Assembly: GCA_041392845.1 (NCBI GenBank) | Contig: JAWKLG010000009.1 | Coordinates: 124,001-188,000, forward strand | From: JAGQWW01 sp041392845 | GTDB taxonomy: Bacteria; Bacteroidota; Bacteroidia; Chitinophagales; Saprospiraceae | Reading direction: 5' to 3' | DNA length: 64,000 bases | Part shown: positions 46,442-54,912 of the stretch, piece after piece | Layout of the letters: each line of letters opens with the position of its first letter | Numbering within the stretch: the first letter of the stretch is position 1 | The notes under the pieces: model-generated | The model's input: only the letters and a program-made list of their open reading frames with translations | What the model was told of the DNA's origin: nothing | The model's database searches: none | Translations under genes and position numbers: made by a program

Positions 46442-47251
46442 TTACTCTTTTACTATGCGAGCACTAATGATATCGTCTCCTTCCTGTATTTTAAAGAAAT
46501 AAATCCCGTTCTTAAGATGAGAGATGTCAAGAAGATTGCCTGGATTATTATAGGATAAAACGAATCTTCCAAGATTATCAAAAACCTGAATTTCATCTGC
46601 ATCAACATCTTGAAGGTTAATGATTCCTTTTGTTGGATTGGGATAAAGGTTTCCTCCCATTTCTTCAATGGTTTTTACTGAAGTCGGAACATTGATGGCG
46701 TCGAATGTTAGATTATCTATAATAAGATAATCTGTTGAATCTGAAGTCCATACAATTTCGATTTGTAGGCTGACCAAATCTATCCCATCCCAAATTGATG
46801 CTGAAAGGTTGAAGGAGATCAAGTCATTGTAATTAATTGAAGTCAGGGTGATATTTTCTTCAATTGTTGATCCGTCAGGTTTTACCCCTAAAAACTTGAA
46901 GGTGCCATTTGAGGTGAATTCTCCGTCGTGGCTACCGGGCCACCCGCATAGGTTATCGCCCATTTGAAAAGTTACTCCGGGATCCATTGGCGCAATACTA
47001 CCTAAGATGCCATAAGAACCATTTTGTCCAACCGTGTAACCGGTATCCATATATCGGTTGATAGCCAAATTTTCTCCACAATCGAAATTTTCATATTCAC
47101 TAATCAAAAAATCACCTGTCATTTTCCATTCAACACCTCCAGCCATAAAGCTGGTATCGTTCAATGTTGCATTCGCAAAATCAACTACAATCTGAGCAAT
47201 TGATGAGGTAGCAATAAGTATAGAAGCTATAATTGTTAAAATTGGTTTCAT
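46442..47251 (-). CDS. Secreted protein with T9SS type A sorting domain
   Basis: This 269-residue secreted protein has a signal peptide (ILTIIASILIATSSIAQ). A beta-sandwich-like cargo region follows (FANATLNDTSFMAGG, DGIDLVSLQIEIVWTSD). The C-terminal type A sorting domain of the type IX secretion system begins GGNLYPNPTKGIINLQ and includes EIQVFDNLGRFVLSY, LLDISHLKNGIYFFKIQ and a final ARIVKE. The sorting domain directs it through the outer membrane and to the cell surface. The 170-residue cargo part is not recognised. It is the only T9SS substrate seen in the window. Confidence 0.88.
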   Translation of the reverse strand: MKPILTIIASILIATSSIAQIVVDFANATLNDTSFMAGGVEWKMTGDFLISEYENFDCGENLAINRYMDTGYTVGQNGSYGILGSIAPMDPGVTFQMGDNLCGWPGSHDGEFTSNGTFKFLGVKPDGSTIEENITLTSINYNDLISFNLSASIWDGIDLVSLQIEIVWTSDSTDYLIIDNLTFDAINVPTSVKTIEEMGGNLYPNPTKGIINLQDVDADEIQVFDNLGRFVLSYNNPGNLLDISHLKNGIYFFKIQEGDDIISARIVKE

Positions 47252-47370
47252 GATTTTTTTTTAGAATTAAATAATGATTGATAATTGATGCCTGGATTTC
47301 AATTAAGAATTACCAGGCACTGATTTCCATCTAATCTTCAGTTGGCTGATATTAGTAATATAGGACTGTG

Positions 47371-47396
47371 AGGCTCAACCTTTTTTATTTGAGCCT
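47371..47396. terminator. Small hairpin after the DJ-1 gene
   Basis: Arms AGGCTCAA (47371-47378) and TTGAGCCT (47389-47396) pair perfectly around a 10-nt loop of mostly T. It lies about 128 bp past the reconstructed DJ-1 stop at 47524 and could end that transcript. The call is weak because of that distance. Confidence 0.35.
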
Positions 47397-47523
47397 GGTA
47401 CCTATGTCAGATTAATAATTGTTTTCAGGAAATTGGAAGTAGCAATGAAATGTATTTCCGGAATTAATTGACGGCATTTTAGCTGGACATACCTATTTCA
47501 TACTTTTCAAAGTGTTGAAGTTT

Positions 47524-48189
47524 TTAATCATTTCCCAAAGGGATAATCTCCTTGCGTGCATTATTCATCAACATCTTCTCAGCATATTCAATGATGGCGG
47601 TATCTGCGGTTGAAAAGTTTCCGAATGATACATAGGATTTGGATCATATTCTATGACCAACTGAGCTGTTTTGGCATCTTCTTCACCTTTTAAATGTACT
47701 GGCAAGGTACAATGCCATGTCAATGCCTGCAGAGACGCCGGCCGAAGTAATAAACTTACCTTGTTCTACGATTCGCTCCCTGGTTGGGATGGCTCCAAAC
47801 TTTGATAAAAGTTCTATGGATTTCCAATGAGAAGTAGCCTTCTTTCCTTGTAATATTCCCGTTGCACTTAAAATTATTGAACCAGTACAAACGGTTACCG
47901 TTTTTTGAGTGGTCTCATTGATTTTTTTAATCCAATTCAATACCTTTTTGTCCTTCATCTCTCGCAGAAAACCAATCGTAGAACCTGGTATCAAGAGAAT
48001 ATCTGCCTTTTGAATTTCATCGATTTCATGTTTTGCATTCAAATGGATTAACCGACTGTCGGCTGTAATTTCTCCTTTTTTCTTAGCGACAAACTTGATG
48101 TTGACGTCTTTTAAATTTCTCAAAACTTCATAAGGACCAATGGCATCGAGCATTGTCATGCCGTCGTATATATATATTACTATTTCCAT
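47524..48189 (-). pseudogene. DJ-1/PfpI family protein, frameshifted near C-terminus
   Basis: The first 168 residues read cleanly: VIYIYDGMTMLDAIGPYEVLR, DILLIPGSTIGFLREM, then the nucleophile elbow VTVCTGSIILSATG with its Cys, and KKATSHWKSIELLSKFG. These fit the DJ-1/PfpI glutamine amidotransferase-like family. A shift in a run of A near 47690 ends this frame. Others continue GEEDAKTAQLVIEYDPNP, then NFSTADTAIIEYAEKMLM and KEIIPLGND to a stop at 47524. Two indels restore a protein of about 220 residues. Roles include isonitrile hydratase or AraC-like GAT sensors; here no DNA-binding domain follows. Confidence 0.75.
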
Positions 48190-48221
48190 GATTTCGATTT
48201 TACCTTTTCAAAAGGCTTGAT

Positions 48222-49142
48222 TTATTGTTTTACAATTTCGATTACCAAATTCCTCTTTTTCGCCCATTGTCAACATACTCATGTGCTGCAACTATGTCTT
48301 TTATAGGAAATATTTTATCCACAAAAGGTCTCAAATTTCCTTCTTCAGACAGTTCGCATAATTTTTCAAGGTGTTCCTGTCTGGGGCTGGTGATTGCCTG
48401 TACAGATAAGAAATGTCCCACCTTTTTTCAATACTTTTTTGGCTTTGGATTTTGTGGTCATGCCTACGGCATCAAGAACTACATCAAATTTTTCTTCAAG
48501 CATTGAGTAATCCTGACTTCTATAATCCACTGTGCTATCGGCTCCAAGCGATTTTACCATTTCAAAATTCGAACTTGCTGCATACTGCTGTTACCTTTGA
48601 ACCCATCGCTTTTGCAATTTGGATGGCATAAGACCCTACACTTCCTGAGGCTCCGTAGATCAGTACATTTTGACATTACGTAGTTTTGCCTTTTCCAGCA
48701 GGAACAAAGCGGTCATTCCTCCAACCGGGAGGGCAGCTGCTTCATTGAAATTCAATGTTTTGGGTTTTATGGTCAACACTCCTTTTTCTGTTTTCAGGAA
48801 TACACAAATATTCGGTGTAAGATCCTGAAGGAAGCATGGTCGGAGTACCGAGTACTTCATCGCCTACTTTAAACTTGGTAACGTCCTTACCAATGGCCTC
48901 AACTATTCCAGAAAATTCATGCCCCAATATTTCCTTTTTTGGTTTGAATAGACCGTAAATCAGTCTAACGAAAAACCAGGCAATAGGTGGGAAGTTTGAG
49001 CTACGCAAACGTGCATCTCCTGAAGTAACAGTGGTGGCATAAATTTTCACTAGAACTTCTTGGCCACTGGCTTTGCTTTTTGAATTTCCACCAGGTTCAA
49101 AACACTTGGTGGACCATATTTTAAATATTTAACTGCTTTCAT
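48222..49142 (-). pseudogene. Zinc-less MDR-type NAD(P)H:quinone oxidoreductase/alcohol dehydrogenase, frameshifted
   Basis: From an ATG at 49142 the frames read MKAVKYLKYGPPSVLNLVE, IYATTVTSGDARLR, ILGHEFSGIVEAIGKDV, FKVGDEVLG, then LNFNEAAALPVGGMTALFLL, LIYGASGSVGSYAIQIAKA, MVKSLGADSTVDYRSQDY, DVVLDAVG and a C-terminal RGNLVIEIVKQ, stop 48222. These are the ordered motifs of medium-chain dehydrogenases of the quinone-oxidoreductase branch, with the NADP-binding GASGSVG. At least five indels are required. The full protein would be about 305 residues. Confidence 0.75.
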
Positions 49143-49202
49143 GATTTAAGTCTATTTATCTTCAGTGACCCACAGGGTCTGCTGATGGATTAATTAAGTT
49201 TA

Positions 49203-50231
49203 TTAAAGTCCGTTTACAAATCTTCGGAAGGTATGGATGAACAAATCCTGCTCTTCGATATATCCTTCATGAGCACTGTTTTCAAGAATGACCAATTCCT
49301 TATCCTGAAAATCAGGGCCACCGATACTGTTAAATGCATCATATCCCATTTCAATGGTATTTACGCCATCATGCCTTCCCCAAATCACAATGGTGGGTAT
49401 TTTGATTCTTGCCATGTCCTCACTAAGGTTTAGTTCCAGGATGTTGAAGCGCGGAACCAAATATTTTCCATTGAAGAAGATGGCCAAAGAAAGATAGGAA
49501 TTCATGGTGCCCATCGCCCCAACTTCCGGCCCCTGAACCTTTTGGTTTGGGTCTTTTCGATACGCATTGGTATTGGTAAGGTATCCGTCATATTTAAAAT
49601 AGTTTTCCTTTTATAGTCATATCAGGAACCTCTGAACACCAATCATGAGCTTCTTCAATAGGCAACATCAATTCCTTGGTCTATTTGATTCTGAGCAAAA
49701 TCCTTTACAAATTCCACAGATTTGGGAAGACCTTCTACCAGATTATGACCGCTGTCCATACAGATGAATCCATCAATCTTTTGCTGATAATCTTTGGTGC
49801 TGAGATATGCACTGCCGAGGGCTCCACCCCAACTAATTCCGTAAAAAACAATTCGAGGATTCAGGATATCTATTCTTGATAGTCTCTACAACCAAATCAA
49901 GGTCATCTACAAATTGCTCAACGGTGAACGAACTTGCATCAGGGTTTCCCATGGAAAGACCGGATCCTCTTTGATCCCAATAAGCAAAAGCATAGTCGTT
50001 TTCAAGCTCTTTGGATACCGGCGATGAAAGATGGAAGTGAGGCATTTCCACCGGGACCACCATGTAAAAAGAGAATAAATGTTCCTGACTGAATGTTACC
50101 TTTTACATAGACAGGCATTTCAGCACCCGCATTTTTTACAAAAAGTGATCCCCTTGATAAAACCCTTCTTTGCCGCAAGCAGAAAGGAGTATTGCGAATA
50201 GAATGGAAAGGATAAATACTGATTTATTCAT
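49203..50231 (-). pseudogene. Alpha/beta hydrolase lipoprotein (proline iminopeptidase-like), frameshifted
   Basis: The start at 50231 gives a lipoprotein signal MNKSVFILSILFAILLSAC. Then in changing frames: LFLHGGPGG, DYAFAYWDQRGSGLSMGNP, SFTVEQFVDDLDLVVETIKN, a nucleophile elbow YGISWGGALG, DGFICMDSGHNLVEGLP, and an intact C-terminal part IPTIVIWGRHDGVNTIEMGY with the catalytic His in ENSAHEGYIEEQ. The WDQRGSGxS motif is typical of the prolyl aminopeptidase group. Several indels are needed. A normal protein would have about 340 residues. The start overlaps the stop of the upstream gene by 8 bp. Confidence 0.72.
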
Positions 50232-50798
50232 GATTATTTAATTTATAGGTGATGCCAACTTTGGCTGCAACATGTGGAAGAAAAGTGTGATTGAATGAAG
50301 ATTGTAAATAGACTTCAGGGCCTGCACAAATGGTCCAGGAAGTTCTTTTTACTGCCATCCCATCCAAATAACAATGAGGTTGTAAGCATAAGGTGAGAAT
50401 GACCATTATTTACCGCCTTCTTCACACCACCGTTATTATCTCTTTGGTAAACATCACCTGCAGCCCATGAATGCATGTACCCGGTACTGAGATTTAGGTC
50501 GGCGAAAGCAGACCCCAATGCTAGTCGTGAGCCAATTGATGTTTTTAGAAAGGCCGATGTTGTTCCAGCGATGCCACACCGCCAAGGTCTGTGTCCCAAT
50601 GAATGCTTACGCAGTTGGTTCGTTTTATTGTGTACTCCAGACCTACACTTAATCCGGGATGCAAAACCAACTCTCCAAAGTATTCTATTTTGATTGCTTT
50701 TCTTCCTCGAAAATAGTGCTTGAAGCATTTTGATTTTGAGCTAAAGACGTAAGGGAACAAATGAGCAAGGTCAATAAGGTAATAAGCGATGTCTTCAT
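50224..50798 (-). pseudogene. Hypothetical outer-membrane protein, frameshifted
   Basis: A signal peptide (MKTSLITLLTLLICSLTSLA from the ATG at 50798) is followed after a shift by IEYFGELVLHPGLSVGLEYT, then SALGSAF-type and TGYMHSWAAGDVYQRDNN strands. Later come LMLTTSLLFGWDG, TICAGPEVYLQSSF and HVAAKVGITYKLNN before the stop at 50224. The strand pattern and length (about 190 residues) suggest a small outer-membrane barrel. It lies between the metal cluster and the hydrolase, all on the same strand, and overlaps the hydrolase start by 8 bp. Confidence 0.55.
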
Positions 50799-50838
50799 CT
50801 TTTATAGATTTTTTTCATTGTGGAAATCAATGAATGTT

Positions 50839-51801
50839 TTAATGTTGATGGTGATTGTTATGGTCGTGATGTTGATTGGCAACTGTTTCAGGTCCTTCTT
50901 TCACTTTTATTGTAAAGTCAGCTGTAAGTACCTTTCCTTCTAATTGGAACTGTACCCATATTCTGTAAATCCCGGGAGTTTCAAAGCGAGTTTCACCATG
51001 AATTGGAACCTGATGGTTTGATCCGGGGTGCACGTGAAGCATTTCTTTGTCTTTCTTTCCAATGATTACCACATGAGCGATGGCTCCCAAATAAGGTTCA
51101 ATTTCATCCGAAGTGATGTTGTGACCATCTTTTTCAATTCGAATACCTAAATGCTGAGGTCTATTGGTTTGAAAGTCGTGGCCGTTAATCAAGGTAACTG
51201 AATACCCATCTACTTGCGATTTCCATTTATTCTCAATCGTATCAATAGGCGGATTTTCAGGTCCATTTACCTCCAGCACATGCTTGTGAACTGCGCCGGC
51301 GCTCCCTTGTGGTTTGAAGTCAGCATACACAAAGTAATTGCCATTGTAGGGAAAGCTTTCTGTTACGGTATAACTTCCATCTGCTTGTTCCACCGGATGA
51401 ATGTGATCAAACCAGGTTAAACCTTCGTCAACAACGAGCATGTGGATTTTCTTTTCGTGAACAACATCCAGTGATGCATTTTTACCATCTTTTAAAATAT
51501 GTAAACTAAGCTCCGATGGTACCCCTGTTTCAAGTTTTTCAGGTGTATGGGAAAACTTCACTTCGATGTTTTCGGACGATTCTTTTTCCAATGGGAGCAA
51601 ATCCATGCCACATGTTGAGCAACTGTCGCCTTTTTTACCTGTGATTTCAGGATGCATAGGGCAGGCATAAATCCCGTCAGATTGATGTTGGGCTAACTGT
51701 TTCTTAGATGTGAATTCAGGTTGTTTATTGTTGCAAGAGAAAGCAATTAAGCATATTAATCCTTTAACAACTGCGATTGATAGTTTAATAAGGTGACTCA
51801 T
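50839..51801 (-). CDS. Heavy-metal-binding-domain lipoprotein with His-rich tail
   Basis: This 320-residue protein has a lipoprotein signal ending LICLIAFSC. A short heavy-metal-binding domain follows: IYACPMHPEITGKKGDSCS, TCGMDLLPLE, the CPMHP...CxxCGM pattern found at the ends of copper efflux proteins. Two immunoglobulin-like domains rich in His come next (WFDHIHPVEQADGSY, VHKHVLEVNG, LHVHPGSNHQVPIHGE). It ends in a tail of nine His/Asn-rich residues (HHDHNNHHQH). It should bind copper or zinc in the periplasm. It is the last gene of the HMA/MauE cluster, 19 bp past the upstream stop. Confidence 0.8.
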   Translation of the reverse strand: MSHLIKLSIAVVKGLICLIAFSCNNKQPEFTSKKQLAQHQSDGIYACPMHPEITGKKGDSCSTCGMDLLPLEKESSENIEVKFSHTPEKLETGVPSELSLHILKDGKNASLDVVHEKKIHMLVVDEGLTWFDHIHPVEQADGSYTVTESFPYNGNYFVYADFKPQGSAGAVHKHVLEVNGPENPPIDTIENKWKSQVDGYSVTLINGHDFQTNRPQHLGIRIEKDGHNITSDEIEPYLGAIAHVVIIGKKDKEMLHVHPGSNHQVPIHGETRFETPGIYRIWVQFQLEGKVLTADFTIKVKEGPETVANQHHDHNNHHQH

Positions 51802-51820
51802 TTTAGGTGGTTTTTAAAAA

Positions 51821-52531
51821 TTAAATAATAAATAACATGGTCAAACTCATGGCGATCATCAAACCATCTTCAATGATGGTAACTGTGCTCATAGGCAAAT
51901 TGAAAATGGCCCCTAAGCATGCACATTGAATTTGCTTTTTGTTTAATACTGTTTGGAATACTCCAATGATGCTGGCTGTCATCACGACTACGGTTACCAG
52001 ATTGGTTATGAAGGGATTGAAATCAATTAGAAATGCAATGCCCAACCCCAATTCGATAAATGCATACAGGTAAGCCCATTCGGGAAATTTTCGTGCAACT
52101 ACATCATACATCTTGTAGCTTTCTGCAAAGTCCTTCAGGTTCAACATTTTGAAGAATGAAAACACCAAAAAGAAACCCGCCATGAAGTGTCTCATCCACT
52201 CCATTACATCAAAATCATTTTTTACAATTTGCAACAGAATTGTGATTCCTGCGATGTAAAAAAAGATTAGAAGTATTGGTTTGTAGGTTGCAAACCACGA
52301 TTTGGTTTGTTCTACAACTTCGTTGTGATGAATAGGAAAAATTTGGTATTTGCCGTCCAGTACTTTTTGAAACTCAGACAAGGCAATGTGTTTTTCCATT
52401 GTAACAGTCGCTGAATTTTCCGCTTTGGAAACCTGAACATCCGTTACATTATTAACAAGGAGTAAAGCTGATTTCACTTTCGCTTCACAACTCGTACAAG
52501 TCATTCCGGTAATTTGATATTTGTGTACCAT
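51821..52531 (-). CDS. HMA domain fused to MauE/DoxX-like membrane domain
   Basis: The first 65 residues form a heavy-metal-associated domain with the Cys pair C12/C15 in GMTCTSCEAKVKSALL. After a linker, four transmembrane segments (ILLIFFYIAGITILLQIV, FMAGFFLVFSFFKMLNL, YLYAFIELGLGIAFLIDF, LVTVVVMTASIIGVFQTVL) and a C-terminal IQCACLGAIFNLPMS follow, the cysteine pair typical of MauE-like domains. This fusion (236 residues) is found in Bacteroidota next to copper regulators. It could hand metal or reducing power across the membrane. Direct GTTACA repeats lie just upstream. Confidence 0.85.
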   Translation of the reverse strand: MVHKYQITGMTCTSCEAKVKSALLLVNNVTDVQVSKAENSATVTMEKHIALSEFQKVLDGKYQIFPIHHNEVVEQTKSWFATYKPILLIFFYIAGITILLQIVKNDFDVMEWMRHFMAGFFLVFSFFKMLNLKDFAESYKMYDVVARKFPEWAYLYAFIELGLGIAFLIDFNPFITNLVTVVVMTASIIGVFQTVLNKKQIQCACLGAIFNLPMSTVTIIEDGLMIAMSLTMLFII

Positions 52532-52582
52532 TGTTTTAAATATTTTGATGGCACAAAAATCAGAAAGAATGGGTACGGGCTT

Positions 52583-52609
52583 GTTACACTATTTTGGGAA
52601 AGAGTTACA
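52583..52609. promoter_or_regulatory. Candidate AraC operator: two GTTACA direct repeats, 21 bp apart
   Basis: GTTACA at 52583-52588 and again at 52604-52609 are spaced exactly 21 bp centre to centre, two helical turns, as usual for AraC-type dimer sites. They lie in the 82-bp gap between the AraC-HMA gene and the HMA-MauE gene. A related TTTACA follows at 52613. The encoded regulator is the natural candidate to bind here. Confidence 0.5.
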
Positions 52610-52613
52610 AGAT

Positions 52614-53174
52614 TTACAGATCTTCAATCTGCTTGCGTTTCTTTTCTTTTAGCTGCTTGAAGTAACTTGGCGAGAATCCGGTTACTTTTTTGAACTGATT
52701 ACTCAGATGAGCAACACTACTGTAGTTTAATTGATAGGCAATTTCATTCAAAGTCATTTCATCATACATTATTAGTTCTTTTACTTTTTCTATTTTTTGA
52801 TGGATGAAATATTTTTCAATGGTAATTCCTTCAACTTCCGAAAAAAGTTTGCTGATGCTACTGTAGTCTTGCATTAAAAGCTCAGACAGGTAAACAGATA
52901 AATTTGTTTGAATCTGATTGTTCTTGTTTTGAACCAAATCAATGATCGAAGTCTTGATTTTATCTATTGTTTTACTGTTTCTATCGTCAATTATGTCAAA
53001 CCCTAAGTTTTGAAAATTGATTCGTAACTCTTTAATGACATCATTTATGTCTGATTCCTGAATCACCACTTCTCCTAATTCTACTGAAATTGGGTGAAGT
53101 CCCAATTTTTCCAATTCAGATTGCACAATCATTTTGCATCGGCTGCAGACCATATTTTTTATAAATAATTTCAA
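52614..53174 (-). CDS. AraC family regulator with N-terminal HMA-like metal-sensing domain
   Basis: This 186-residue protein begins with a ferredoxin-like HMA domain, MKLFIKNMVCSRCKMIVQS with C10 and C13 as a metal-binding pair. A short linker and an AraC DNA-binding domain follow (MTLNEIAYQLNYSSVAHLSNQF, FKKVTGFSPSYFKQLKEKK). The domain order suggests that copper or another soft metal binds the N-terminus and changes DNA binding. It is the first gene of a tight cluster with two further metal proteins. This AraC-HMA architecture is known in Bacteroidota, but its ligand in this organism is inferred. Confidence 0.85.
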   Translation of the reverse strand: MKLFIKNMVCSRCKMIVQSELEKLGLHPISVELGEVVIQESDINDVIKELRINFQNLGFDIIDDRNSKTIDKIKTSIIDLVQNKNNQIQTNLSVYLSELLMQDYSSISKLFSEVEGITIEKYFIHQKIEKVKELIMYDEMTLNEIAYQLNYSSVAHLSNQFKKVTGFSPSYFKQLKEKKRKQIEDL

Positions 53175-53242
53175 TGGTTTGAATTTTAATATAGGGTTAG
53201 TGAAACTGGATTCTCTATCTAGTATCAGACTTAATGTTTACA

Positions 53243-53290
53243 CTATTCACTTTGTAAAAGCCTCGTTAACCGTAAATCGTAAACCGTAAT
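53243..53290 (+). repeat. Heptamer composite repeat element, copy 6
   Basis: The register is CTATTCA, a 14-nt linker CTTTGTAAAAGCCT, then CGTTAAC, CGTAAAT, CGTAAAC and a degraded CGTAAT. It lies in the 154-bp gap between the hydrolase stop at 53329 and the AraC-HMA start at 53174. Confidence 0.75.
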
Positions 53291-53328
53291 TTCCTCGAAT
53301 AATGCCTTAAGACTTATAAGTCATGCTT

Positions 53329-54240
53329 CTATTCAATCATGAAGGTACTTATTTCCTTAATAGCTGCTGCTGCTTGCTCTTCCTGTACAAAATGACCACA
53401 GTCCAATTCTTTGGTTTTGGAATTTGATAATCGCTCTTGCCATTTTTTCAGGTTTTCTGGTGTAATAAATTCGTCTTTAGTTCCCCAAAGAATCAACCAT
53501 TTCTTGTTAGCTAACAGATCTATTTGTTCCCATTGTTTTTGGTACCAATCTGAAGAACCAACCAAGGCTTTGGCAAGATTAAGCAAGGGAACTCTTGAGT
53601 TTTTGTTGGGAAATGGATGGATGTAATGCTGATGGACTTCCTTTGAAAGGTTTTTCTTATCGGCAAAACCTTTTTTCAAAAGCATTTTTGGAGAGATATT
53701 CATATTTAAATAAAGAAATCTTCCTAACCAGCTGTTTACGGTTTTGTCAATTTTTTGAGCTTCCTTTTTTTGGTCAGTAGCCCAAAGCCAGGAGTTAAAT
53801 AACACTACTTTTTTTATCCTTTCTGAATTTTTTATTCCTGCTGCCAATCCAATAGGGCCACCAAAATCATGAACCACCAGGGTGATGTTTTGAAGGTCAA
53901 GTTTATGGATGAATTCGCTAAGATTTTGAGAGTGCCATTCGGGTGTCCCCGGAGCTGAATCCGGATTATCAGACAAACCAAATCCTAGGTGATCAATGGC
54001 AATGCAGCGATAATTTTTCGAAAGTTCTTTTATAAAATCCCTGTATAAAAATGACCAGGTCGGAGTGCCGTGAACGAAAAGAATAACTTTGCCCTTCCCT
54101 TCATCTACATAATGCATATTGCCTGCTTCTAAACGCAGAAATTTGTCTTCAAAAGGATAAAGGGTGGTGTCTACCCATGATTGGGAAAATGCTGTTGAAT
54201 TCATAATGATTAAGATTGAAATGATAAACACTTGTTTCAT
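53329..54240 (-). CDS. Alpha/beta hydrolase (haloalkane dehalogenase/epoxide hydrolase-like)
   Basis: This 303-residue hydrolase has a signal peptide (FIISILIIMNSTAFSQ). The oxyanion motif is HGTPTW at 57-62 and the nucleophile Asp is D125 in VVHDFGGPIG. A cap region rich in Trp and Lys (WLGRFLYLNMNIS) precedes the acid WGTKDEFITP and the His in LDCGHFVQEE. The arrangement matches the dehalogenase and epoxide hydrolase branch. However, the halide-stabilising Trp next to the nucleophile (HDWG) is Phe here, so dehalogenation is doubtful. It probably acts in the periplasm. It is preceded by a Crp/Fnr gene, with a TTGGT-N4-ACCAA box in between. Confidence 0.82.
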   Translation of the reverse strand: MKQVFIISILIIMNSTAFSQSWVDTTLYPFEDKFLRLEAGNMHYVDEGKGKVILFVHGTPTWSFLYRDFIKELSKNYRCIAIDHLGFGLSDNPDSAPGTPEWHSQNLSEFIHKLDLQNITLVVHDFGGPIGLAAGIKNSERIKKVVLFNSWLWATDQKKEAQKIDKTVNSWLGRFLYLNMNISPKMLLKKGFADKKNLSKEVHQHYIHPFPNKNSRVPLLNLAKALVGSSDWYQKQWEQIDLLANKKWLILWGTKDEFITPENLKKWQERLSNSKTKELDCGHFVQEEQAAAAIKEISTFMIE

Positions 54241-54285
54241 TGTTATTTAATTTGAAACAAAGGTCAGACTCTTTAATCATCTGGT

Positions 54286-54303
54286 TCTTGGTATAAACCA
54301 AGA
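54286..54303. promoter_or_regulatory. Crp/Fnr-type operator upstream of the hydrolase gene
   Basis: TCTTGGT-ATAA-ACCAAGA is a perfect 7-bp inverted repeat with a 4-nt spacer, of the FNR-box class (TTGRT-N4-AYCAA). It begins 46 bp before the hydrolase start and ends 2 bp before the Crp/Fnr stop. It is placed for regulation of the hydrolase by that regulator. Confidence 0.6.
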
Positions 54304-54305
54304 TT

Positions 54306-54866
54306 CTAAATCTTAATCGAATTGTACAATTTGCTGAAGTTTGTAGAGTCAATTCTCAAATAGGAAGCGAGGTCTTTGTGAGTAACCAAAGTGAACAGGT
54401 GGGGACTTCTCTGAGCAAAGGATTTAAAACGCTGATTGATATCAAAAGCCATCAATTCATAATGGCGCTCCGCCAAACCAACTAAAAAGAGTTCCGTAGC
54501 TTTTCTGAAAAGCGTTTCTATTTCCCGATATTCTTGCATCATTTGTTGATGCCTATCATAAGAAATTCGAAGGAATGAGCTTTCCGTGATGGTCTCTAAG
54601 AAATATTTGGAAGGCGTTTGGGTCAAAAATGATTCAGGAATTCCACTAAAGGAAGGTGGATAGGTAAAAGCAATGACATGTTGTTTGTCTTCGTTGAGAT
54701 AATAGGATTTTTGAATTCCGTCTAAAACAAAATAGATATATCGCTCCGTTTCGCCCGGAGCGGTCATAATGGTTTTTTTAGGAGCATTGTATTCAGCCCA
54801 TTGCGAGATATACTCTTCAAGAATTTGCTCGTTTATAGGATGAATCTTATTGAAAAAGTCTTTCAT
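54306..54866 (-). CDS. Crp/Fnr family transcriptional regulator
   Basis: This 187-residue regulator has an N-terminal cNMP-binding-like barrel: KKTIMTAPGETERYIYFVLDG, HVIAFTYPPSFSGIPESF. A coiled dimerisation helix (YDRHQQMMQEYREIETLFRKA) and a winged HTH follow: RFKSFAQRSPHLF, LVTHKDLASYLRIDSTNFSKL. The start is set at the ATG at 54866 (MKDFFNKIHPINEQ), not the ATG at 54884. The latter lies inside a perfect TTTGAT-N4-ATCAAA palindrome that is better read as an operator. No Cys cluster is present, so it is not an iron-sulfur FNR. The ligand is unknown. Confidence 0.88.
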   Translation of the reverse strand: MKDFFNKIHPINEQILEEYISQWAEYNAPKKTIMTAPGETERYIYFVLDGIQKSYYLNEDKQHVIAFTYPPSFSGIPESFLTQTPSKYFLETITESSFLRISYDRHQQMMQEYREIETLFRKATELFLVGLAERHYELMAFDINQRFKSFAQRSPHLFTLVTHKDLASYLRIDSTNFSKLYNSIKI

Positions 54867-54869
54867 TTT

Positions 54870-54885
54870 TTTGATTGCTATCAAA
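54870..54885. promoter_or_regulatory. Crp/Fnr-type operator at the regulator's own start
   Basis: TTTGATTGCTATCAAA is a perfect 6-bp inverted repeat with a 4-nt spacer and matches the canonical FNR-box TTGAT-N4-ATCAA. It ends 4 bp before the chosen start codon of the Crp/Fnr gene, so binding would block initiation and give autorepression. Confidence 0.65.
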
Positions 54886-54912
54886 TAATCATCTGAATAT
54901 CTGATGGTTAGG

